NCBI GenBank assembly: GCA_026120035.1
Contig: JALRME010000029.1
Coordinates: 62,001 to 126,000 of the forward strand
Reading direction: 5' to 3'
From: Coleophoma eucalyptorum
Lineage: Eukaryota; Ascomycota; Leotiomycetes; Helotiales; Dermateaceae
Length of the DNA: 64,000 nt
Each line of letters starts with the position of its first letter. Within the stretch, counting starts at the first letter, position 1. This document shows, in pieces, positions 33,043 through 44,841 of the stretch. The translations under genes were made by a program, and so were the position numbers. The notes beneath the pieces are model-generated. The model was not told the origin of the DNA. It was given only the letters and a program-made list of their open reading frames with translations, and searched no databases.

Positions 33043-34170
33043 ATGGCCAATCTTACTCTGCCAGAGACTTTCGCTGCTATCCCCAGAACTCCTCTCCTCT
33101 TCGGACCCTCATATATCCAATCTCTGGACCGGATCAGCGCCGATCTTTCCAAAGTCTCCGGCACACCAGTCAATATTTATGCCAAGCGCGATGACTGCAA
33201 CTCAGGTCTTGCATTCGGCGGAAACAAGACGCGAAAGCTCGAATATCTGATTGCGGAAGCCCAGGCACAGAAATGCGACACTTTGGTCAGTGTTGGCGGC
33301 ATTCAGTCAAACCACACTCGACAGGTCGCTGCTGTAGCAGCGAAGTTTGGCATGAAGTGCAAGCTGCTGCAGGAGCATTGGGTTCCTGGAGACAGTGCGC
33401 CTTTCTATGAGAAGGTTGGCAATCTGCAACTTTCAAAGATGATGGGAGCCGATGTCCACATTGGTGCTCCAATTGGTTCTGAGGAAGAGAAGGAAAAGAG
33501 AGAGATTATTACTACGGACGGTTCAAGCGACAACGTCTTTGCACACACCGATGACAAGAACCGACTGGCGTTCTTGCTTGAGGAGACAAAGAAGAACGGA
33601 GGAAACCCATACTGGATCCCAGCTGGAGCATCAGACCACCCACTGGGAGGCCTTGGATTTGCGAGATGGGCGTTTGAGGTTGCAGAACAGGAGAAGGAGA
33701 TGGGAATTTTCTTCGATTATGTCATCGTCTGTGCAGTTACTGGCTCTACAATGGCCGGTATCGTTGCCGGATTCAAGCTCCTGGAAACTTTGCCAGGACA
33801 AAAGAAGAGAAAGGTGGTAGGAATTGACGCATCTGCTGTGCCAGAAGATACCCGAAACACAGTTCTTGAACTCACCAAGAGAACGGCTGAGAAGATTGGT
33901 CTGGGAAGAGATGCTATCACTCTCGAGGATATCATCCTGGATGGTCGATACCACGCTGGATGCTACGGTGTTCCAGACCAGCAGACAATCGAAGCTATGA
34001 ACTATGGTGCTTCCATGGAAGCCTTTATCACAGACCCAGTTTATGAGGGTAAGAGTTTGGCAGGCATGTTGGATATGGCTCGCAAGAGCGAGTTCACAAA
34101 GGACTCCAATGTGCTTTATGCTCATCTGGGTGGCCAGCTTGCCCTGAACTCTTATGCTGCTGTTCTGTAA
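33043..34170 (+). CDS. acdS: 1-aminocyclopropane-1-carboxylate (ACC) deaminase
   Basis: Single exon, 375 residues, full length for the family. A PLP-dependent (fold type II) enzyme that opens the cyclopropane ring of ACC, the plant ethylene precursor, giving 2-oxobutyrate and ammonia. Visible residues: the PLP lysine in FGGNKTRKLEY (Lys62) and the phosphate/substrate loop GGIQSNHTRQ (about 86-94). Two positions separate ACC deaminases from D-cysteine desulfhydrases: Glu in DPVYEGKS (Glu335, preceded by Tyr334) and Leu in YAHLGG (Leu362). Desulfhydrases have Ser and Thr at these places, so the specificity call is well supported. The enzyme is cytosolic. Plant-associated fungi use it to lower host ethylene or to feed on ACC. 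Absence of introns beside intron-rich genes is compatible with bacterial ancestry but not proof. Confidence 0.95.
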   Translation: MANLTLPETFAAIPRTPLLFGPSYIQSLDRISADLSKVSGTPVNIYAKRDDCNSGLAFGGNKTRKLEYLIAEAQAQKCDTLVSVGGIQSNHTRQVAAVAAKFGMKCKLLQEHWVPGDSAPFYEKVGNLQLSKMMGADVHIGAPIGSEEEKEKREIITTDGSSDNVFAHTDDKNRLAFLLEETKKNGGNPYWIPAGASDHPLGGLGFARWAFEVAEQEKEMGIFFDYVIVCAVTGSTMAGIVAGFKLLETLPGQKKRKVVGIDASAVPEDTRNTVLELTKRTAEKIGLGRDAITLEDIILDGRYHAGCYGVPDQQTIEAMNYGASMEAFITDPVYEGKSLAGMLDMARKSEFTKDSNVLYAHLGGQLALNSYAAVL

Positions 34171-34688
34171 ACGACTCTTTTTTAGAAATTTAATGATACC
34201 TTTTTCCTCGTACCAAAACACTAGACTGATCCTTGTGAATCTCGGGAATATTTCTATTAAAAGGCTAATGTATGCACGACATATACCCTATACCCTATGA
34301 ACCCATGTCGAGTAGATCTATACTAGGGCTCCCAATATTATACTCCAACCCATACTATACTACTTTCTTCAAGCGCAAGCGCTACTTTCTGGTGTCGCAT
34401 GTGAACTACACGTGATTTGCCCGCTCCGAATTTAAAGTTCGTTGTCCGCCGGCTCGCTTGATATTTGATATTGTGTGATTTCCCCGACGCAAAACACTTC
34501 TTCCTTTCCATTTCCTATTGTTACGGCGTATCTGCATGTGCCACTCGACGCTGGCTTTCCGAACACACAGCCCTTTAACGACACGTGGGCACTTATTTCC
34601 TGACAGCCTTCGGATACTGAGGTAGCATAGGTTGCCATCGGCTGCAGCATTCCGACCAAACAGGCGAAGTTCCAACGCTCTTCATCAG
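34171..34688. other. Intergenic region
   Basis: Spacer of 518 bp holding the ACC deaminase 3' end and the promoter of the downstream C6 regulator, both on the plus strand. Nothing else seen. Confidence 0.5.
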
Positions 34689-37162
34689 ATGAACTCGGCA
34701 GGCGACGAAGCTCGGAATACTCCATCCCCGAGCTCTTCTCGACCTTACAGGTCCCACCGCATTCCGGCATGTGACTTCTGTCGTCGTCGTAAGAGCCGCT
34801 GCACGCAGGATCTAGCCAATCGACCATGTCTATTGTGCAGACTGCATGGTGTCGAGTGCTCGCGGGGTGGAGTACAGACGCAACGTGCTCAGGACGTGCC
34901 TCGCCCTGTTCCTGTGCCAAGAAAAAGGATCCCGAAACAACAGCGCACTCAACAGACCACAGAGATCCGTCCCGCTCCTAGCAGCAACCAGAAAGCTGCT
35001 TCTATGCCGCCTGCTAGCCAGACAAACCCCACTTCAGTTGCTGATACGACGTCACAAGAAAATCCACGCCAAGGTGGGCATATCGTCGGCCCAGTAGTTG
35101 CACGTGATGTCCGGATCCTCGACCAGTACATGTCGCCGGTGTACAACTTGGCTATGTCACATGCTCGGCCGAATCCATATAGCTTCTACTCTGATGATCC
35201 AAATAATCCCATTGTTTACTTGAAAGTCCCCCGTCACCGTGGCGTTGTACCTCAAGGCAATGGCTCGGCTGCTTTCAAGCAGGTTGAGACTGTGGAAAAG
35301 ATACTCGATCCTAACACCAATGAGTTGTTTAATCTGTAAATTACATTACTTATGGCTCTTTTTAATTTAAGCTAATCTACTCTAGTTATTTTGACATTGT
35401 TCATCCAGCGTTTCCAATACTTGATGAGAGCACAGTTATTGAGGCATACAAGCAAAACGGACTTCCACATGCACTCGTCTGTGAGATTTATGCCGTCTCT
35501 CTTGTCTCTTGGGACTTGTCAAAGAAGATCTCAGCAACTAGACGACCGCGACCTGATGTACGATATATCTGGAATCTTACCGTAAAAGCATTGCACGAGG
35601 ACTTCCTAGCTCCAAGCTTCTCTACTGTTCTTGCGTCCATTCTTGATCTTACAGGGCGTCCGATCACTTCCATCACTTATAATGCTACTAATCTGGGTCG
35701 TACAATTGCTCTATCTCAAAGCCTGGGACTCAACCATAACCCATCGACATGGAACTTGGATCAGCGACAAAAGAGTCTACGGATCAGAACGTGGTGGGGA
35801 ATCCTCATTCACGATCGATGGTAGGTCATTTTGTGTTATACTGATTACTAAAAAATACTGACATGTTTTAAAGGGCCAGCTTGACACACGGCACACCACC
35901 GCTTGTCAATCGAACGCAATACGACGTACCATTGCCAGACATTGATTCTCTTCTCGTGAGCAAAGTCAACAGTCCCGGTGTCACAGTCTCCGATGATGAT
36001 CGACTTCAAGGCGCTCAATGCTTTATTGCACTCTGCCAACTGACCGAGCTCCTCGGCGGAGTGTTACCTCTCATTTATGACATTCAATTACGGCACGAGC
36101 AAAGTAATCTTCGAGCCGTTCGTCGCTTTGAGACGAACTTAGATGAGTGGGAAGATGCTTTGCCGTCTTGGTTAAACCCTGTAGGTACCGAGTTCAATAG
36201 CTCGGTCCCAGGAGCATTGAGCTTGCAGCTCTCCTTCTTTGCTTTGAAGATGTGCCTTAGTCGTGTGGCATTACAGGTAGGTCCTCTGTGCTCACTTAGT
36301 GAATTATGCTGAATTATTTTCAGGAGAGTGCTCGAACAGACGACGGCGACGACACTGAGGTCCGGCAATATTACAGCTCTAGATGCCGTAAAGCAGCAAG
36401 TGCAGTGGTTCAATTCGTTGTCTCACTTCAGCCAAAAGACTTGAATGCATTCTATCTACCATGTGAGTACTACTATGCGCTGGTTAACCTTACGAACTCA
36501 CAGTACTAATTCAAGTCTTCTCCAAAATAGACACAGCATACCATTTTTCGTCTGCAACCACTCTCATCCTGCGCTGTGCCTTAGAAGCTGAGAATGATGA
36601 GACAGCACGCGAATGTGTCGCGGGCGCACGCACTTTAATTGACCATCTTCGTAAAGCCAGAGACGAAGATGGTTGGGATTTAGCAGAGATATGCCTCGCA
36701 CAATGTGAGACAGTTGTTCAACAAGTCTGCGATGGTGACTACCTAGGCTTCCGACGCCGAAATACCGAATCGCCGCGTTCGGCCCGTCAAGATAGTTTGG
36801 TTCCCAATTCAACGCTCAATCCTTCCAGTCTAAGAACATTCAATACTCCTGGTGAGGAAGCAGGAGCTATGGATACGGACGCCGCCGATCCCCCAAAAGC
36901 TAATATCTCAAATACTGATCCTTTGCACCAGCAACAGGGTTTCGAAGGTCAAGCACAGTCTGGTGGTCATGCGCAAGACATACAATCAGCCGCTGCTAAT
37001 AGCATGGCAGCATTCAATGCCTCTGCAGGGACTGTGCCGCCCGAGTTTACAAATATGAACATGTTCCCGCAGCAAGGTGGTACGGGAGGTAGCATCTTCC
37101 TGAACCCAAGCTTTCCGGATCTTTGGGATATGCTGCATACAGATGGGTATGGGGGCTTTTGA
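34689..37162 (+). CDS. Zn(II)2Cys6 transcription factor with Fungal_trans domain
   Basis: Five exons: 34689-35335, 35386-35820, 35874-36276, 36324-36462 and 36531-37162; 751 residues, all junctions in frame. Binuclear zinc cluster at residues 28-57 (C-x2-C-x6-C-x8-C-x2-C-x6-C, CDFCRRRKSRC...). A Pro/Gln/Ser-rich linker follows, then a middle homology region starting YFDIVHPAFPILDE and including GRTIALSQSLGLNHNP and RIRTWWGILIHDRW, hallmarks of Fungal_trans domains. The C-terminal 120 residues are Gln/Asn/Ser-rich and look like an activation region. It lies 518 bp downstream of ACC deaminase on the same strand, so a role in controlling ACC or nitrogen use is possible but inferred. The first ATG of the open frame (34689) was used. 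Confidence 0.9.
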
Positions 37163-37407
37163 ACATTCTCATGAATTTAGATTTGGTGTATCATTTTTGG
37201 AAGTAGTTTACTGGAACGGAGTACTACGGGTGGGTGACAATATTTGGGGACTACAGCGTTAAAATCACGTCCATTCCTATAATGAGAGTTAGGATTAAGT
37301 CATCCTACGGCAACCGAGCCTTCTCAAAGATTTTGGCTCGAGGCATAACCACACCTTCAGTTCAATGATTATTTCGAGCTCCATACGAACTCGTAGTCAA
37401 CGAACGC

Positions 37408-39462
37408 CTATGGCATCCTATCCATAGTCTCTCCTAACCCAGCTTTCAACACATCACCCTTCTTTGCACAAATCCGAATAGCCTCATGTCCACCGTTCAT
37501 AAGCGTACGACTCCACCACTCCAAGCGCTTACCTTCCAGCAAACTCTTTTCATCGCCATTGCCCACAATCTCAGTACGGAACTCTCCTCGCGGCCCAACA
37601 ACAGCTCTTTGCATCGCATTTCCTTGGAAGCTTGGCCACTGTTCACCTGGGGTTTGAGATTGAAAGAAGTCAATCCATCTCCCGGCCCACATTTTCGCCG
37701 TCAAGTCTTGCGAAGACCCCGGTGCCCAAAGAGTGGTTGTTAGGAACGTGAGGGCGAGATCACTGGTGTGAAACGCTCCAAGGTCCGCAGCGCGTGAGGT
37801 AAAGAGTTCTTCAGCGACTCTGAAGTTGTAAACTGGTATAGTATTTCCAGTTTGCTTATTAGGGATTGTAGAGAGTGTCTTGGCGACACTAGGAAGGGAT
37901 TAGTGTTCGTTGGGAGAGGAAAGGAGTTCCAGGTGAAAGAACATAAAATACTGACTGGTAAGATGGCCCATTGAAGATGTGGTCAGCAAGAAGTTGGTAC
38001 CCAGTTGCCGTTTTGATGTCCTTGGAATCTTGATCTTCAAGTGGGTATAGTTCATAGAGATCCTTCTGAACGGCCTCAGGGAAGCGTTCAATATAGTCAC
38101 CATGGCCCTTCACGGTAGCCATCTTGAGCGCATGTCCAGATAGCGTACTTTCGTTGGTGACACAACCAACCAAGCACGACTCAACATGCGGATCATAATC
38201 ACCTACATTGAAATACTCAAATGTACCCTTCTCAAACACCGCCCCTGGCCCAACTTCTTCCGTAGTGCCAAAGTTGCCATATGGGAAATACTCATTGGAG
38301 AATTTCAACACTTCGGATGCTGGCAATGCCTTGATCGCTTGGAGACGTTGCTCTAAAGGTGCTGATTTCTCAACTCCGGCCCGGGCAAGCAGTTCGTCGT
38401 AATAGGGGTAATATGATCCCGCAGGCCGGAACGACATCGTCGCTGGCCCACCAGACGAGAATATGACCTTTTTAAAGAGCATCTCCTTCTCCTTACCTTT
38501 ACGGGTCATCAAAGCGCCAATACTCCATGCCCCGGCCGAATTGCCCATCAATGTGACATTGTTTGCATCGCCTCCAAACAAGCCGACATTTCGCTGTACC
38601 CATCGCAGGAAATATAGCTGGTCGTGCAAGCCATAGTTCCCGAAGTTTCCAGAGCTGTCGCTGAGGTCGGGGTGGTTTAGGAATCCTAGCAGGCCGATGC
38701 GGTAGTTGAAGGTCAGCACGATTATGGGCTGGTTAATGGCGAGTGAATGGCGGATGAGTTCGGTGGGATCGTGTCGGGTCTTGGTCGTGCAGCCGATTCG
38801 GAGGGCTCCTCCGCTGAAGGAGAAGGGTTTAGTACTTGGCTTTTATAATGGCTCTGGGTAAGAGAATTGATATAGAGGAGATATAAATGTATATGGATAT
38901 GTCCTCAGGAAAAAGGACTCGATATCAGACGAACAGACCAGAGATGTGCCGCAGCCAGAAATAACGGAGTGCAATGAAATCAGAGCAGTGTATGGCACAG
39001 GGAGTAATTGAATCGGTAAACGTGCAGAGGAGTCACGGAAGGAGAATTCATGACTAACTAAATAAAAACATAAACCGGCAACTTTGTCCCTTCCGGAATC
39101 TCAAGTGGTCGGAAGACATTCACAGATAGACACTCCTCGGCCTGCTTGATGTGCGTCCGGGGGTGGAAGCCAGGGGCGTCGAACCAGACCTGCTCGAGAG
39201 GAATCACGCCCGTTGGTTGATAGGGGATGGGGCCGAACTCGAAGCATTCTCGCACTCCGTTCCAGGACGCATCTTCAGTGATGCGGCTCCAACGGCTTGG
39301 GGATGCGTATGGGATGCCGAGGAATTTCAGGACGGGGGTAAGAGAGTTTGCCAATGAGGGTGGTGGCGGTGAGGTAGGGGCGGATTGGTCGAGCAGAGGG
39401 TAGGTGTCGACGAAGCCTTTTACCCGACTGCTGTTAGAGAGCGTTACGGTGAGGGGATCCAT
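37408..39462 (-). CDS. Type-B carboxylesterase/lipase family hydrolase
   Basis: Three exons: 39462-39059, 38813-37956 and 37888-37408; 580 residues. Intron 1 is unusually long here (245 nt) and falls inside the oxyanion-hole motif, which reads VFIYGGALRIG after splicing. The nucleophile elbow GNSAG gives Ser227. The acidic member is probably Glu in VTNES, and the His lies in GAFHTSDLALTF. EECLSVNVFRP before the oxyanion hole is the second family signature. No signal peptide is evident, so the enzyme may be intracellular, unlike the secreted esterase at 58135. It hydrolyses carboxylic esters; substrate unknown. It is transcribed divergently from the APC permease at 40341 across 878 bp. Confidence 0.9.
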
Positions 39463-40340
39463 GGTTTGTAAATGATAAGGAGGATTTCAAGGACCCTCTG
39501 TTTTTTGTGGTACACTTTATATATTTGTCCTTGGGTGTAAGATTTCGTGACTTATGCAGGTTCGGAAGCGCAATAGGGTCCTGTTTGGGGCTTGGGCAAG
39601 TGAGGTTCGTCGCTTCGTCGCTTTGCTGGAGTGCCAATCCCGGGAGTCTGGTGCTTGGAATGACAGAAACAAGGATGGCTTTCATTAGCATTGACGAAGT
39701 CCAGTTGCGAGATGAGCTGATTGTAGGCAAAGCACACTCCTCGATTCCTCTGTACTGGAATCTTTCACGTAAAGTCGAGATTCTGTCCTGGAACCGGCAT
39801 CTATAGACGCCACCATTTCCTCTCCCACTCCCACTCTTCTTGCAAGTATCTCTGCACCATCTCTCTCGTCTCTCAACTCGAGACAGCAGCCAACTAAGTC
39901 GCTTGCTTGCTTAGTCACCCGCGTGCTGCCTTTCGACTCGCCGACGTCCAATCACAGCGTCGACTCATAATCCGGCTGCAGCTGAGTTGCCGATATCCTG
40001 AGTTGCCGGCCAATCAAGGCGATAACGATAAGCTCCTGGTTATTCCAGAGCAGAGAGCATCAACGTCGGTCATTCCTAGTCTCTCTGCCCACGGCCGTGT
40101 CTGATCAGTACTCCTTTCCTTCGTATATCCTGCGTCTGTTTTATCGCTTCTCGGATACGGATGCGGTCTTCTCTTGTATCTTATATCCCCTAATGCCCCG
40201 TTGAGCTTGCTTGTCTTCTGATCATCTGTGTTTGTTTTGAATTTTTTTTTCGTCTGCTCGCCTGGCCGGCTATATCGTGTGGGGTACTTAAAACATACGA
40301 GGCTACAAGAGCCAACCAACTGCACACCTACGACCCGAAA
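39463..40340. other. Divergent promoter region (esterase / permease)
   Basis: An 878-bp region between the minus-strand esterase start and the plus-strand permease start, holding both promoters. Pyrimidine-rich tracts lie just before the permease. No gene or clear operator recognised. Confidence 0.5.
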
Positions 40341-42355
40341 ATGTCGTCCGGGGAGATTAAGCATGGCGGGGACGATGTCAAGAGTAAGTCAATTGCCCTG
40401 CTGCTCACCTGTCTCTGTTTCTGACGTGGGTTTTCGCTTTAGCAGTGGCGAGCAATGAAGCGCAAGTAAGCATCGCTGATGAGAAGCATGGCACGTACTA
40501 CTCGAGCCTTGGAGCCGCTGCTCGAGAGCCAGCTGGTAAGTAGTTTTAGCATTTCTCGCGATGGACCTCGAGGTGACTGATCTCGTTATCAGATCTCAAG
40601 CGTGGTCTCAACGGCCGCCACACAGCTTTGATCGCCCTAGCATCTGGTATTGGCACCGGTCTTTTCCTTGGGTCCGGCAGTGCACTGTCGACAGCTGGTC
40701 CCTTAGGTATCCTCATCGGTTATGCCATTATGGGCCTCATCGTTGCCGCTGTGGCTTTCATCTCTGCTGAAACCGCAGGTTATCTACCTGTCTCTGGAGG
40801 CTTCATTCGTCATGTTCCTCTATTCACGGATAAAGCCCTCGGTGTCACCGTTGGCTACACTTTCTGGTACCTGTTGTCTATCACTGCCGCCGCCGAGATC
40901 GTGGCTGCTTCGCAACTCATTTCTTTTTGGCGGCCCGATCTCAACATCGCCATCTTCATCTCCGTCTTCCTCGTTCTGCTCTTCGTCTTCAATATGCTTC
41001 CCGTCCGCTTCTATGGCGAGATGGAATTTTCGTTCGGAATGTTGAAGTCATTATTGATTATAGGCTTGATTTTTGCTGGCTTACTCGTGGATTGGGGTGC
41101 GAGTCCCAGCGGTGAGTACATCGGAGGACGTAACTGGCATCCAGACCCCGTCAAGACGTACCTTGTTAAAGGTTCCACCGGTCGGTTCTTAGCCATCTGG
41201 AATGTACTTATTAATGCTGCATTTGCAATGGGCAACATCCAAGTTGCGACTTCAGCTGCAGGAGAAGTCCAGAATCCTCGCGTCAATGTTCCAAAAGCCA
41301 TGCGACGAGTCTTCTGGAGAATCTTCCTCTTCTATATCATCTCGCTCTTGGTTGTCGGTCTTATCCTCAACAGCAACGATTCAAGAATTGGTTCTTCTTC
41401 TGGCACAGCTGGAAGTCCATTCGTGCTCGCATTTGAGACTGCTGGAATTAAGGTAAGAAATCTGGAGATGTGATGGTGGACTTTGACTGACGAGATTAGG
41501 TTCTTCCTTCTATCATCAACGCCATTGTTATCACCAGTGCGTTCTCATCTGGAAACGGTGTTCTCTTCTTGGCATCGCGTACTCTGGTCGGTCTCGCAGC
41601 GGATGGCTATGCACCAAAGATTTTCTTGAAGACTAATCGCTTTAACTCACCTTATTTGGCTGTCATGATCTCCTTCCTCTTCTCCCCTCTTGCCTATCTC
41701 AACTGTGGAAGCAGTGCTACTCCAGCCACTGTTTTCGGATGGTTTGTCAACTTGATTGCAACCGCAGGTCTTATCATCTGGTAAGTAAATCCTTCCCAAA
41801 AATCTTGTACAATTATACTGACCTGAAAAGGTGTGTCATCTGTTTCGCTTATGTTCGTTTCTACTATGGATTGAAAGCGCGTGGAATCTCTCGTGACGAG
41901 CTTCCATATAAGAGTTGGGGACAGCCATACTGTGCCAGTAAGTCTAGCATAAACCTCCGACTGTGATATAAATACTCATAAGGCCTTTACAGTCGCTGCT
42001 GGAGTCATGTGTTTCCTCATCACCTTTTTCTCGGGCTTCGCAACTTTCTTCCCTGGAAATTTCTCAGCATCGGCTTTCCTCTCAAACTACGTAAGTCTCA
42101 TTTACTTTTAGCTTGCCTAAACAATCATATGGAACTTTCTGCTAATTATAATCCTTATTTTAGATCGCATGTTTCGTAGTCCCAGTTTTGTATATTGTTC
42201 TCAAGTTCACCATCAAATCCCCATGGCAGACGTACGAGATGATGGACTTTAGCGAGATCGAGGCAATCCGAGAAGAACGCGCTTATAACGAAGCTCATCC
42301 TAAGCAACGACAATCGTTCTGGAGGAGGATTATGGAGAAGTTCGCTGATGAGTAG
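40341..42355 (+). CDS. APC-superfamily amino acid/amine permease
   Basis: Seven exons: 40341-40383, 40443-40535, 40593-41452, 41500-41780, 41831-41937, 41993-42090 and 42164-42355; 557 residues. Begins with a hydrophilic cytosolic tail, then the fungal YAT-type signature: GLNGRHTALIALASGIGTGLFLGSG (TM1), AETAGYLPVSGGFIRH, GYTFWYLLSITAAAEIVAA, NPRVNVPKAMRRVFWRI, and ITSAFSSGNGVLFLASRTLVGLAADGYAPK. Twelve membrane helices are expected. It should import amino acids or related amines by proton symport at the plasma membrane; the exact substrate cannot be told. The acceptor of intron 1 is a TAGCAG doublet, so two isoforms are possible. The gene is convergent with the FAD oxidoreductase (225 bp apart), suggesting uptake plus oxidation of one substrate. 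Confidence 0.92.
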
Positions 42356-42580
42356 ATCTGTTCTTGGATATCTGCTATGCCATATATTTGTAGGATATGT
42401 AATCTTAAGTATTAAAGAAAAGGAGCTGGAATAGCGTGACTAATCGGAATAGAATAATGCAATGATATTGTAGTACGGTAGTATATAATGATATTACAGA
42501 GACACTCATACTATATCAGCACCGTATGATTTTAGATGATAAAACGCTTAACATTAGATTAAGTAAGATCTCATAAATAT

Positions 42581-44261
42581 CTATAATTTTGACTTGACAG
42601 ACGGAGGCTCCGAAGTCGCTAAGTCGTCTAAGATCTCATTCTTCTTACTTTCCAACCTTTGCTTCGTAGGTTTAAACAATCTTGGGATTCCACTGTCTTT
42701 GTGGTCAACACCCTCTCGCAACATCTTTGCCACTCCTCGTGCTGAGAGTAGAATCAGTGGCATGCCGTGCCCCGTAAAACCTGCGATGACTATCTGTCCT
42801 GGCTTCCCTGGGATATCACCTACGTAGGGCATGTAGTCTGAACTGTATCCCATAACTAATTCCCTAATATCAGCTGCAACTCCAAGAAGCACGGAAAGAA
42901 AAAAAGAAAAAAAGATAGTCGAATTGATTTCGAGGGTACTTACTTCCGGTCCACACTTTGTCAGTATATGCTCCGCTGTCCTCCCAGCCAACGAAATGCC
43001 TCTGCATCAATCCATCAAAGTAATGCTTCGCTGGTTCAATAAGCTTGCTATCATCTGTAACACCATACCATTCATTGTTGTCATGCCAGAAATCTTGCTT
43101 TGCTCCACCGACAACAATACTGCCATCAGGCCGAGGGATAAGATAGTCATACATCGAGTGTCCGAAACGCATACTATACGTATTGAGCAACAGCGGCGGC
43201 GGCTTGTTCTTTGGGGTCACGATCCGACTGCAGATCCCACGCACGGGCACAATCTTCTCAGAGAACTCCGGCGCAATGCCCGCAGTGTAGGCATTGCTGG
43301 CGAAAACAATCTTCTTGGTTTTGATCGAGCCGCGCCCGGTTGTCACCGTCCAGCGGCCGTCCGCATCACGCGTCTCTGAGACCGAGGTGACGGGCGTGGT
43401 GGTCTGGAGGTTGACGCCTTTGGCGACAACCAGTGACAGGAGGTGCATCACAAGCTTGTAGGGCCAAATGTGGCCAGCTGTGAAGGAGAAGCCGCAGAGT
43501 GCATCTTTTGCGCCTGTAGCCTGGTTCGTACACACTCATTAGTAAACAATTATGAGAAACGAAAAAACAGGCTGGAGCTCACCCTCTCGACATGCTTGCC
43601 GTCGATATAATGCACATCTCCTAGTGGAGCAACACCCGCGGCAATAAGGGCCTTGTAATTCGCAAGCGTCTCGTCAGCTTGCTCCTTGTCTAGGTAGACA
43701 TCGATGGCTCTTGTGAGGTGGAAATCACAATCGATAGCTTCTTTCTCCACAAGGGCTTTCACTGCGGGAACATTTCCAGCTTCAAACCGCGCGACCTCGG
43801 CAGCAGCTTCGCGGCCGTATTTGGCGGAGTACTTGCTGATGTTGAAATAAGTGTCGGGCTTGAGATGACCACCTGAAATATGGCGAGTTAATTATATTGA
43901 CCTGAACAGTTTTCCCTTTCCTTCTCATCTTGATTTTTATTTTTATTTTTACTTTTCAATTTTGAGAAGATTGAGAGGGTGGGTTCGATATGGATATATG
44001 ATTTTACATACCATTCCGGCCCGTTGCGCCAGAGCACGCTTGTCTTGCCTCAAGAATTACCACGGATGGAGGAGATGGGTTGCCGTCGAGTAACTCATAA
44101 GCTGTACTCGCTCCAGCATACCCAGCACCGATGATGACCACATCTGCTTCTTGAGGGAGCTCTTCTGTTGATCTGTGGCTATCCAACTCATGCAGCTCCG
44201 TCCTCCAGAACGGCAGCGTTGTCGTTCCTGGGTGAGGAAATGGTTTGCGTAACGAATCCAT
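42581..44261 (-). CDS. DAO-family FAD-dependent oxidoreductase (amino acid/amine oxidase-like)
   Basis: Four exons: 44261-44012, 43872-43583, 43520-42944 and 42873-42581; 469 residues. An N-terminal segment (LPFWRTELHELDSHRS) precedes the FAD Rossmann motif VVIIGAGYAGASTAYEL (about residue 45), followed by GATGRNGGHLKPD, the second FAD signature. The C-terminal IVIAGFTGHGMPL completes the FAD site. This arrangement is that of the D-amino-acid oxidase/gamma-glutamylputrescine oxidase-like group, which oxidise C-N bonds of amino acids or amines, giving imine, hydrogen peroxide and eventually ammonia. No peroxisomal SKL ends the protein; it ends VKSKL, in which the last three residues SKL do match a PTS1-like tripeptide, so peroxisomal location is plausible. 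Neighbours are an amine/amino acid permease and a HAD hydrolase. Confidence 0.9.
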
Positions 44262-44834
44262 GCCAAGCTAAAGAAATCAAACAAAGAAGGAGTTATTGGT
44301 AAGCAAGAATCTTCGGTTGGTTTCAACTCAATGATCCGGATATTTAATGTGTTTTGTCAAAGCTCTCGTGCTCTGGATGTTTTGTAGTTGGATTTGAGAG
44401 GATGCCGTTCGCGGAGTTATATCCCCCGTCCCTTTGCCGCCTCTCGATTCAGATATGCGGAAGCTAATGCATGGGCTGAGTCCACACATGTTTGCCGGGT
44501 TATTCGATATGTAGGCGGTACCTTGATGGTTGCACCTCCCGAGCCGGTTTACAACGCACCGCGCCGGTCAAGGGCAGAATCCTGGCGTCCTCCTAAAAGT
44601 GGTGAATGAATGGATAAGTGGGATGGCAATTTGGCGAGGCGTACGGAGTATGCGTTGCGGGAAACGAGTTGATTTACGCGACAGGACAGAAACTCTTTAT
44701 CGTTACACGAATTGATGATAGTAATGCAAGAGCGTTAAGTATATCCATTCATGGTTGACCGGACAGTAGTTCTTTTTGATGCACGATTTAATGATAGCAA
44801 TGCAAGAGGTTTAAGTATTTTCATTCATGGCGGA
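44262..44834. other. Intergenic region with tandem duplication
   Basis: A 573-bp spacer between the FAD oxidoreductase start and the HAD hydrolase stop, both on the minus strand. It contains the oxidoreductase promoter and, at its far end, the 76-bp-period repeat described separately. Confidence 0.55.
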
Positions 44835-44841
44835 CTATGAT
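44690..44841. repeat. Near-tandem duplication, period 76 bp
   Basis: Segments 44706-44759 and 44782-44835 match over 54 bp with about nine mismatches; weaker similarity extends to both sides, giving a 76-bp period. The second copy runs into the stop codon of the HAD hydrolase, so the duplication covers that gene's 3' end. Confidence 0.75.

Noticed and set aside
34689..34920. Minus-strand frame overlapping the zinc-cluster exon
   Set aside because: Shadow of the C6 regulator, whose zinc cluster is unambiguous on the plus strand.
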